Positions 1 to 6,514 of a stretch of 15,479 nucleotides of DNA are shown piece by piece. Every line of letters begins with the position of its first letter. Position 1 is the stretch's first letter. The stretch is from JAAXTT01 sp964530215. GTDB lineage: Bacteria; Bacillota; Desulfotomaculia; Desulfotomaculales; Desulfocucumaceae. The notes under the pieces were generated by a model, which worked only from the letters and a program-made list of their open reading frames with translations, searched no databases and was not told where the DNA came from. Location of the stretch: the NCBI GenBank assembly GCA_964530215.1, contig CAZHAJ010000031.1, positions 1 to 15,479 on the forward strand. Direction: 5' to 3'. The position numbers and the translations under genes are program-made.

Positions 1-1674
1 ATTCCGGGCCTGGTTCTGCCTGTTTTTGCTAAGATTCTTGTAGATGACATTCTCCTTGCCGGAAAAAGTTTCTGGATTGTTCCCTTACTCTTAGGGATGA
101 TTTTAACTGCTACTGTACGCGGGATTCTTACCTGGCTCCAGCAATTTTATTTATTAAAGCTGGAGTCAAAAATTGCCTTAACATCTTCCTGCCGATTTTT
201 GTGGCATATTTTGAAGCTACCGGCAGAATTTTTTGCCCAACGCTCTGCGGGGGATATCACTTCCCGGATGCTGAGCAATGATAGAGTAGCCAAATTACTT
301 TCGGGCAGGCTGGCAACCGCATTTTTAAATTTGATTATGGTTATATTTTATTTTATTTTAATGCTCCACTATAATGTAGTTTTGGCCTTGGTTAGCCTGG
401 CAGCTGCAATGGTTAATATTTCTTATTTAAAGATGGTTGCCGCCCAAAGAAAAGATCAGAACAGTAAACTGTTAAAAGACAGGAGTATGGCAACTGCTGT
501 TGGGATGACTGGCTTACAAATTATTGAAACTCTTAAAGCCACCGGCTCGGAATCAGATTTTTTTTCCAAGTGGTCAGGCTATCAGGCTAAAGCCCTTAAT
601 TCAGAGCAGGAATTGGGTGTTTCTTCACAATTCCTGACGGTGCTACCTACTTTTTTGACCGGTATCAACAACACACTGGTTCTCACCGTTGGAGCCTATT
701 TTATTTTTGAAGGACACATGACCATTGGCATGTTGGTGGCTTTTCAAAGTCTGATGACCAGTTTTATGACACCTGTTACCGAAATTGTAGGACTGGGAGC
801 AGAATTGCAGGAGATAGAAAGAGAAATGAACCGCCTGGATGATGTGCTACTATATCCACCGCAAGATAAACTGGTGGATGACATAGAAATAAAAGCGGAA
901 ACAAAAACTGATGACTCTGTTCAAACGAAAACACCCTTTGCTACAAAACAAAAGTTAGCAGGTTTTTTAGAACTAAAGGGGATTACCTTCGGATATAGTA
1001 CTCTGGAGCCACCCCTTATCGAAGACTTTAGTTTATATCTTAGACCAGGATCTCGAGTAGCTATAGTGGGAGGTTCCGGCAGCGGCAAATCCACAGTGGC
1101 TAAAATTTTGGCAGGAATCTATCAGCCTTGGTCCGGTGAAATCATAATGGATGGTCATCCCAGAGCAAATTGGCCCCAAAGTGTCATTACTAATTCTCTG
1201 GCCATGGTTGACCAGGAAATCTGGATGTTTGATGGAAGCGTAAGGGATAATATCACTTTATGGGACAACACAGTTTCGGAATTTGAATTGGTGAGGGCGG
1301 CAAAAGACGCATGTATCCATGAAGATGTTACATCCCGGGTGGGTGGCTATGACCAACCGGTAGAAGAGGGCGGGAAAAATTTCAGCGGCGGTCAGAGGCA
1401 GCGTCTGGAGATCGCCAGGGCATTAGTGCAAAATCCATCTATCATTATCTTAGATGAAGCCACCAGTGCCTTGGATCCCTTAACGGAAAAAGCTGTTGAC
1501 GAAAACTTGCGGCGTCGGGGTTGCACTTGTGTAATAGTAGCCCACCGATTGAGCACTATCCGGGATTGCGACGAAATTATAGTACTGGATAAGGGGAGAA
1601 TCGCCGAACGGGGTAAGCATGAGGAATTGTATTACCAAGGCGGCCTTTATGCCGATTTAATAAAAACCGGCTAA
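1..1674 (+). CDS. NHLM-type bacteriocin ABC transporter, peptidase/permease/ATPase subunit, 5' end cut by the window
   Basis: The frame is open from base 1, so the gene starts upstream; the Met at 97 is internal. What remains is most of an ABC exporter membrane domain (about 1-830) followed by a nucleotide-binding domain. Walker A GGSGSGKST lies near 1069-1095, the signature FSGGQRQR near 1381-1404, Walker B IIILDEATSALD near 1441-1476 and the H-loop VAHRLST near 1537-1557. All catalytic ATPase motifs are intact. The membrane-domain sequence and the ABC partner directly behind it match the NHLM microcin export pair, in which this subunit normally carries an N-terminal C39 cysteine peptidase that cuts the leader after a double glycine. 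That peptidase would lie upstream and cannot be confirmed here. Expected role: cleave and export a ribosomally made peptide across the inner membrane. An ordinary C39 bacteriocin exporter is the alternative. Confidence 0.85.
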   Translation: MPGLVLPVFAKILVDDILLAGKSFWIVPLLLGMILTATVRGILTWLQQFYLLKLESKIALTSSCRFLWHILKLPAEFFAQRSAGDITSRMLSNDRVAKLLSGRLATAFLNLIMVIFYFILMLHYNVVLALVSLAAAMVNISYLKMVAAQRKDQNSKLLKDRSMATAVGMTGLQIIETLKATGSESDFFSKWSGYQAKALNSEQELGVSSQFLTVLPTFLTGINNTLVLTVGAYFIFEGHMTIGMLVAFQSLMTSFMTPVTEIVGLGAELQEIEREMNRLDDVLLYPPQDKLVDDIEIKAETKTDDSVQTKTPFATKQKLAGFLELKGITFGYSTLEPPLIEDFSLYLRPGSRVAIVGGSGSGKSTVAKILAGIYQPWSGEIIMDGHPRANWPQSVITNSLAMVDQEIWMFDGSVRDNITLWDNTVSEFELVRAAKDACIHEDVTSRVGGYDQPVEEGGKNFSGGQRQRLEIARALVQNPSIIILDEATSALDPLTEKAVDENLRRRGCTCVIVAHRLSTIRDCDEIIVLDKGRIAERGKHEELYYQGGLYADLIKTG

Positions 1675-1708
1675 AAGTTTGTCCGTGATTTTATTGAGCA
1701 GGTGAGTT

Positions 1709-4414
1709 ATGTCTATTACAGATTTTTTTAAAAACAAAGGAATTAAAGTTTTATTGGAGGGCAACAAGCCACAAGTGCTGGATGACCCTGATTCAGTCTG
1801 GTTGGTAACAACGGGCAAAGTCTCTGTCTTTATAGCCGCTCTGTCCTTGGATCATCAACCTGGGGAAAAGAACTTCCTTTTTGAAGCCTTACCTGGTGAG
1901 TTGTTATGTGGAATGCCTTCTATAGAAGAATCTTCCCAAAAATTTGCTTTGCTGGTCACAGGTATATTAGGTACCAGCATGGTTCGGCTTGAAGTCAGCC
2001 AAATTCAAGAACTGCCAACTGAAGAAATGTCTTTGGCAGCAAATCATATGATGGCACTTTGCCTTGAAAAACTAAAAAAGTTCGGTTCTAGGGAAAATGT
2101 TCAAAGCAATGACCTTGAATTAGTTGATAAATCAATCACAGAAGTAGCAGTGTCAAGGGATGCTGAGCAATGCGTGGGTAATCACAGTCTGATACTCCAT
2201 TCCATCAAGGAATCTTGGCAGGAACAAAAACAGTCTGAAATGAAGCGTTTACAAAAAAAGAAAGACAATGACAGCCGTTTATTGGAAAGCATGCTTTCTC
2301 ATCTTGCCTCCATTAACACAAAAGAAGAGGAAAGGGGACTGGACAATCAAAGCGGAAACCCTCTACTGGATGCCTGTCTTTTAGTAGGGAAAAGTATGCG
2401 GATCAAAATTAAATCTCCTGATTTATTAAAGGAAGACTCCCCAGATCTGACCTTGGATGCCATTGCCCGTGCTTCTAGAATTCAAACTAGAGAAGTAGCT
2501 CTGCAGGAAGAATGGTATAAGAGGGATTGCGGACCCATTTTGGGTTTTATGGAAGATGGAGACAGGCCGGTGGCCCTAATTCCTGTCTCCCCCGACAGCT
2601 ATATACTTCATGACCCGGTTTCACAAAGCAGTAAAAAGGTTACCAAAGACATTGCTGCTCAAATTCAAGGCTGGGGATTCGTATTTTTTCGACCATTTAG
2701 CAATAAACAGATAAAATTGGTTGACCTTTTATCTTTTGGTTTTCAAAGCTGCTGGAAAAGAGACTTTTTAATCATTGTGCTAATGGGTATATTAGGAGGT
2801 CTTTTAGGAACAGCTGTTCCCCTGGCCACAGGTATTGTATTTGACAGCATTATTCCCGATGGAGAAAAGAGCGCGCTTCTAAAAGTTGCCTTAATTCTTG
2901 GTGCCAGTGCTCTGTCAGCCATGTTGTTCCAATTGACCCGTTCTTTTGCTACAATGCGCATTGAAGGAAAAATGGACGCTTCCCTGCAGGCAGCTGTTTG
3001 GAACCGCTTACTTAGCTTGCCTGTTCCTTTTTTCAGGAATTACTCAGCAGGAGAATTGGCAATGCGCGCCATGGGAATAAGTCAGATCCGGATAATTCTT
3101 TCAGGAACAACACTAAATACAATCCTTTCCGGGATTTTTTCCATCTTCACTTTCTTATTGCTTTTCTATTATAATGCCCAGCTAGCCTTGGTTGCGGCAA
3201 CTCTGGTTGTCTTGGCTGCGATGTTCATGGGATACTTGGGATATCGTAAGGTAAGTTGGGAACGCCAGGTTCTGGAAGTTTCTAACCATATTTCCGGCTT
3301 AATGCTACAGCTTATAGGCGGAGTACTCAAATTCCGAGTGGCGGGAGCGGAAATGAGGGCATTTAGCCACTGGGCCCAGGAGTTTGCCCGGCAACGCAAA
3401 TTGGTTCTTGGAAGGGAAAGTGTAGCCAACGCTTTAACAACTTTTAATGCAGTATTCCCGGTTCTCGCCAGTATGATTATATTTTATGCACTTGTTTCCT
3501 TGGATGATCCACTTCCCGCAGGTCAGTTCGTAGGTTTTTATTCGGCTTTTATTACTTTTATGCTCTCCATGGTTGCCTTGTCTGATGCTCTTATCGGCGT
3601 GAACCTGGTAATTCCCTTATATCAAAGGGCTAAACCAATCTTGGAAACCTTGCCCGAAGACGATGAAAGCAAGATTAATCCCCGGGTTTTAACCGGTTCA
3701 ATTGAAGTCAGTCACGTATCATTCCGTTACCAGGCTGATGCCCCCTTAGTCCTACAAGATGTTTCCATGGAGATTAATGAAGGGGATTATGTTGCCCTGG
3801 TGGGTACATCGGGATGTGGAAAATCCACACTGTTTCGAATCCTTTTGGGGTTTGAAAAACCGGAAAAGGGAAAAGTTTATTACAACGGCCAGGACCTTGC
3901 CAAAGCAGATATCCGTGATGTACGCAGACAGTTAGGGGTAGTGTTACAGAATGGACAACTTATGACAGGCAATATTTTAACAAACATTATCGGTGCTAAT
4001 CCCCGTCTTACCATAGACGATGCCTGGGAAGCTGCCCGAGTGGCCGGTATAGATGAAGACATCCGTGAGATGCCCATGGGAATGTTCACTATAATCAGCG
4101 AGGGAGCTGGTACTATCTCAGGAGGACAGAAGCAGCGCCTTATGATTGCCCGGGCCATAGTCAGTAAACCAAAGATAATTTTCTTTGACGAGGCCACCAG
4201 TGCCCTGGACAATAAGACTCAGGCCATAGTCAGTCAAAGTCTGGATAAACTTCAGGCCACCAGAATCGTCATTGCCCACAGACTAAGCACTATTATGAAT
4301 TGCAATAAAATTTTCGTGATGGATAGTGGGAAAATCGTGGAGCATGGTACTTACCGTGAATTAATGGACAAAGACCGTATATTTGCAGATCTGGCAAGAA
4401 GGCAGCTGGATTAG
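1709..4414 (+). CDS. NHLM-type bacteriocin ABC transporter, second permease/ATPase subunit
   Basis: This 901-residue protein is the expected partner of the preceding transporter gene and starts 34 bases after it; AGGTGAG at 1700-1706 is the probable ribosome binding site. Residues about 1-330 form a long cytoplasmic N-terminal part. Its first 120 residues have a cyclic-nucleotide-binding-like (cupin barrel) flavour (VWLVTTGKVSVF). The part around 275-335 (GPILGFMEDGDRPVALIPVS) resembles the C39-like domain of such exporters, but I see no catalytic Cys/His pair. Membrane segments run from about 350 to 640. The nucleotide-binding domain has Walker A GTSGCGKST near residue 699, signature ISGGQKQR near 803, Walker B IIFFDEATSALD near 824 and IAHRLST near 855. 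The two subunits probably form a heterodimeric peptide exporter. Family assignment is by remembered pattern and gene pairing. Confidence 0.86.
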   Translation: MSITDFFKNKGIKVLLEGNKPQVLDDPDSVWLVTTGKVSVFIAALSLDHQPGEKNFLFEALPGELLCGMPSIEESSQKFALLVTGILGTSMVRLEVSQIQELPTEEMSLAANHMMALCLEKLKKFGSRENVQSNDLELVDKSITEVAVSRDAEQCVGNHSLILHSIKESWQEQKQSEMKRLQKKKDNDSRLLESMLSHLASINTKEEERGLDNQSGNPLLDACLLVGKSMRIKIKSPDLLKEDSPDLTLDAIARASRIQTREVALQEEWYKRDCGPILGFMEDGDRPVALIPVSPDSYILHDPVSQSSKKVTKDIAAQIQGWGFVFFRPFSNKQIKLVDLLSFGFQSCWKRDFLIIVLMGILGGLLGTAVPLATGIVFDSIIPDGEKSALLKVALILGASALSAMLFQLTRSFATMRIEGKMDASLQAAVWNRLLSLPVPFFRNYSAGELAMRAMGISQIRIILSGTTLNTILSGIFSIFTFLLLFYYNAQLALVAATLVVLAAMFMGYLGYRKVSWERQVLEVSNHISGLMLQLIGGVLKFRVAGAEMRAFSHWAQEFARQRKLVLGRESVANALTTFNAVFPVLASMIIFYALVSLDDPLPAGQFVGFYSAFITFMLSMVALSDALIGVNLVIPLYQRAKPILETLPEDDESKINPRVLTGSIEVSHVSFRYQADAPLVLQDVSMEINEGDYVALVGTSGCGKSTLFRILLGFEKPEKGKVYYNGQDLAKADIRDVRRQLGVVLQNGQLMTGNILTNIIGANPRLTIDDAWEAARVAGIDEDIREMPMGMFTIISEGAGTISGGQKQRLMIARAIVSKPKIIFFDEATSALDNKTQAIVSQSLDKLQATRIVIAHRLSTIMNCNKIFVMDSGKIVEHGTYRELMDKDRIFADLARRQLD

Positions 4415-4468
4415 AATTAAATAAAAAGATCATATTGGTGGGAAAACAAGGATTAGTTTCCTTTTAAA

Positions 4469-4502
4469 AAAGGGTCTATCTCAATATCCTGATAGAACCT
4501 TT
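4469..4502 (+). repeat. Imperfect inverted repeat just after the transporter gene
   Basis: AAAGGGTCTATC (4469-4480) pairs with GATAGAACCTTT (4491-4502) with one mismatch around a 10-base loop. The stem is weak and A+T-rich, and no clean T-run follows. It may stabilise the mRNA 3' end or act as an accessory terminator ahead of the stronger one at 4525. A function is not established. Confidence 0.45.
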
Positions 4503-4524
4503 AAATGGATAGTAAATAGTTGCA

Positions 4525-4565
4525 GCGGTGGTTGACTATGTGGTCAGCCACCGCTTATATTTTTT
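4525..4565 (+). terminator. Rho-independent terminator of the transporter operon
   Basis: GCGGTGGTTGAC (4525-4536) pairs with GTCAGCCACCGC (4543-4554) in a 12-bp stem with a single T-G wobble and a 6-base loop. A T-rich tail (TTATATTTTTT) follows at 4555-4565. This separates the export genes from the diguanylate cyclase operon. Confidence 0.9.
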
Positions 4566-4607
4566 AAAATTACTTAAAAATATTTTTTAAAAAATGCAAA
4601 TATAATA

Positions 4608-4637
4608 TTGATATTGGAAGGATAGTTAAACTATTTA
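4608..4637 (+). promoter_or_regulatory. Weak candidate promoter for the sia-like operon
   Basis: TTGATA (4608-4613) resembles a -35 box and TATTTA (4632-4637) a poor -10 box, 18 bases apart. The -10 candidate overlaps the first copy of a 12-bp direct repeat, which would place a regulator directly on the promoter. The region is so A+T-rich that chance matches are common, hence the low confidence. Confidence 0.25.
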
Positions 4638-4665
4638 GCGGAATATAATCAAATTAAACTATTTA
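4626..4665 (+). repeat. 12-bp direct repeat TTAAACTATTTA, possible operator
   Basis: TTAAACTATTTA occurs exactly twice, at 4626-4637 and 4654-4665, with start-to-start spacing of 28 bases. It lies in the leader of the cyclase operon, downstream of the terminator. A related sequence, AAACTATTTAG, recurs at 9418-9428 just before the dehydrogenase gene. Binding by a regulator is inferred only from position and repetition. Confidence 0.45.
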
Positions 4666-4672
4666 TGTAAGG

Positions 4673-4687
4673 ATATCATGATGATAT
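4673..4687. promoter_or_regulatory. 15-bp palindrome ATATCAT-g-ATGATAT, possible operator
   Basis: Two perfect 7-base arms, 4673-4679 and 4681-4687, flank one central base, 64 bases before the TTG start of the cyclase gene. Perfect dyads of this size are typical of dimeric repressor sites, but A+T-rich sequence makes such palindromes more frequent. The regulator is unknown. Confidence 0.35.
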
Positions 4688-4750
4688 ATAGGTTTATGAC
4701 AAAGAAATTATGTTATTTGTCTTTGATAACAGCATAAGGAGGTTAAGGAA

Positions 4751-5491
4751 TTGAATGAGCTGAATAATGACGAATTCTTGAGACATCAGGTAGAAGATAT
4801 GATTGACAGATATAAAGATGATAGTACCAATGAGTTATATCAGACATTCCTGCAACTGTATAGTCAATATAAAAAAATGTATAAAGAACAAGGTGTTATT
4901 ATCAAGATAAGCGATACTTATCAAAAAAAAATGCTATCAATAAGAGAAGAGCTTCAAATAGCTAATGAAAAGCTTCAAAAAATTGCAGCAAGAGACCATT
5001 TGACCGGTTTATATAATCGCCAAGAGTTCGAACGAGTATCAGTTCGGGAGTGGAACAATGCTATCCGTTATGATACTCCCATATCAATGATGATGGTGGA
5101 TATTGATAACTTTAAGAATTATAATGACAATTACGGTCATTTGTCTGGTGATAATTGTTTACAAAAAATCAGTGCGTCAATTGACTCTGCACTGAAAAGA
5201 CCTAGAGATTTTCTGGCTAGATTTGGTGGTGAGGAGTTTGTACTGGTACTTCCTGATACGGACTCTGCTGGGGCTCAGCATATAGGCGAACAGGTTCGCA
5301 AAGCGGTAATTGAGCAAAATATTCCTCACAACTTTTCTGATGTTGCTCAAATTGTAACTGTAAGCATAGGGATTGCAACCACAAAAGAGCCAGAGTTTAA
5401 TGTGTATGAGGATTTGTTAGATGAAGCGGATAAGGCGCTATATAAATCAAAAAAAGACGGAAAAAACAAATGCTCACATTTCGAACTGTAA
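4751..5491 (+). CDS. siaD: Diguanylate cyclase, SiaD-like (GGDEF domain, N-terminal coiled coil)
   Basis: Makes cyclic di-GMP from two GTP in the cytosol. The start is TTG, chosen because AGGAGG at 4737-4742 sits 8 bases before it. Residues 1-80 are charged and helical (likely coiled coil near 55-80) with no membrane segment. The GGDEF domain begins at DHLTGLYNR (82-90), with MVDIDNFKNYND at about 115-126 and the active-site loop RFGGEEF (GGEEF at 159-163). RPRD at 150-153, exactly five residues before GGEEF, is a complete inhibitory I-site, so product feedback is expected. The length (246 residues) and the three downstream genes match SiaD of the Pseudomonas aeruginosa SiaABCD system, where SiaC contacts the N-terminal helical part and activates the enzyme. 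The cyclase call is very sure; the SiaD name rests on context. Confidence 0.93.
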   Translation: MNELNNDEFLRHQVEDMIDRYKDDSTNELYQTFLQLYSQYKKMYKEQGVIIKISDTYQKKMLSIREELQIANEKLQKIAARDHLTGLYNRQEFERVSVREWNNAIRYDTPISMMMVDIDNFKNYNDNYGHLSGDNCLQKISASIDSALKRPRDFLARFGGEEFVLVLPDTDSAGAQHIGEQVRKAVIEQNIPHNFSDVAQIVTVSIGIATTKEPEFNVYEDLLDEADKALYKSKKDGKNKCSHFEL

Positions 5492-5562
5492 ACCATGTTA
5501 TGCATGCATGATGATTACCGTTTATACATCTACAATATCGATATCGAAAGGAGTTAATAACA

Positions 5563-6105
5563 ATGCAGGAAATGAATGTTCTTAAACTTAGAGAAGAAAT
5601 GAGTAAAAATGGCGTAATCATGAATTTTACAGGACCATTCTCACAAGGGATTATTGGAGAAATTGGTGATGCTTTGCGCAGTTACCTAGATACCAAAATT
5701 AATTCTAGGGGACGGACATTCAAAGTATTCTCTGTATTTATTGAGCAAACACAGAACATAAAAAACTATGCTCATAGTTTGGCAGACCACAAAGAGCAAG
5801 AAGAAGTTTTGATGTCAGGCACTCTAAACATTGGTGTGAAAAATGATATTTATTTTGTTGCTTCCGGAAATTACGTTAAAAAAGATGATGTTGCGGCTCT
5901 AAGAGATAAAGTTGAAACAATCAGATGTTACTCCAGGGAAGAGATAGCACAGGCCTATAAGGAAAAACTAAAGTCAGCAGACAATGACACCGGAGCTGGC
6001 ATTGGTTTGCTGGACATGGCTCGCAAGTCGACTCATCAAATTTATTATAACTTTGAAAATGCAAACTCTAATTATGATTTTTTTACCCTCATGATTAAAA
6101 TATAA
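5563..6105 (+). CDS. siaB: SiaB-like protein kinase (GHKL fold, DUF6272 type)
   Basis: This 180-residue soluble protein starts at ATG with AAAGGAG (5547-5553) 9 bases upstream. It shows the layout of a small GHKL ATPase: an N-box-like segment FSVFIEQTQNIKNY (about 56-69, with E61 and N65) and a glycine-rich ATP-lid segment TGAGIGLLDMARKS (about 143-156). This matches the SiaB family, whose P. aeruginosa member phosphorylates SiaC on a threonine and so blocks SiaC activation of SiaD. It lies 71 bases after the cyclase gene and 17 before the siaC-like gene. Kinase activity is inferred from family and neighbours. An anti-sigma-type serine kinase acting on the same STAS-like partner is a closely related alternative reading. 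Confidence 0.82.
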   Translation: MQEMNVLKLREEMSKNGVIMNFTGPFSQGIIGEIGDALRSYLDTKINSRGRTFKVFSVFIEQTQNIKNYAHSLADHKEQEEVLMSGTLNIGVKNDIYFVASGNYVKKDDVAALRDKVETIRCYSREEIAQAYKEKLKSADNDTGAGIGLLDMARKSTHQIYYNFENANSNYDFFTLMIKI

Positions 6106-6122
6106 TAAGGAGAGATATTGTT

Positions 6123-6500
6123 GTGGAAAAGTTTCATATTGAAGGAAGTAAATCAACACCAGAAATTCACTTTGATCCGGACGAACTTACGTTTTCCATT
6201 AAGGGAGAATCATATCCGGAAAATTCATTTGAATTTTATAAACCAGTCTACGCTAAGCTGCAGCAAATATTAAATGAATTATCCAATATAAAAATTGTCT
6301 TGGACGTAAGCTATTTAAATACTAGCAGCACTAAAGCTATTGTGAATATTTTAGACCTGCTCAGTGAAAAGTGGGCATTGGGCAAGAAAGTAGAGATAGT
6401 GTGGTATTATGAATCTGATAATGAGCATGCTATTGAATTGGCAGAGGATTTTCAAGAATTGACGGACATACCCATCAAATTAGAACCTATAGATGAGTAG
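6123..6500 (+). CDS. siaC: SiaC-like phospho-switch protein (DUF1987)
   Basis: This 125-residue soluble protein starts at GTG, with AAGGAGAG (6107-6114) 8 bases upstream. The N-terminus (IEGSKSTPEIHFDPD...SYPENS, residues 6-35) and the core LDVSYLNTSSTKAIVNILDLL (about 60-80) are characteristic of DUF1987/SiaC. In P. aeruginosa SiaC the threonine in the YLNTSS motif (Thr68) is phosphorylated by SiaB and freed by SiaA. The equivalent here is Thr67, with Ser68, Ser69 and Thr70 adjacent. Unphosphorylated SiaC binds and stimulates the cyclase. The gene sits between the kinase and phosphatase genes, as expected for a partner-switching module. Function is by homology; the residue match is seen directly. 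Confidence 0.88.
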   Translation: MEKFHIEGSKSTPEIHFDPDELTFSIKGESYPENSFEFYKPVYAKLQQILNELSNIKIVLDVSYLNTSSTKAIVNILDLLSEKWALGKKVEIVWYYESDNEHAIELAEDFQELTDIPIKLEPIDE

Positions 6501-6514
6501 GTGTATCTTTAATA

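Larger units (their letters stand above)
4415..4750. other. Intergenic region between the transporter genes and the sia-like operon
   Basis: This 336-base gap holds no credible gene. It contains an imperfect hairpin (4469-4502), a strong terminator (4525-4565), a very A+T-rich tract (4556-4610), a 12-bp direct repeat (4626-4637 and 4654-4665), a 15-bp palindrome (4673-4687) and the AGGAGG ribosome binding site of the next gene (4737-4742). The layout suggests the end of one transcript and the promoter/operator region of the next. Confidence 0.8.

Noticed and set aside
3169..4212. Minus-strand open frames opposite the second exporter gene
   Set aside because: They mirror conserved ABC motifs of the plus-strand gene, have no ribosome binding sites and look like shadows.
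5501..5546. Short palindromes TGCATGCA and ATATCGATAT between the cyclase and kinase genes
   Set aside because: They are only 8-10 bp, easily found by chance, and lie inside an apparent operon; not strong enough to call an operator.
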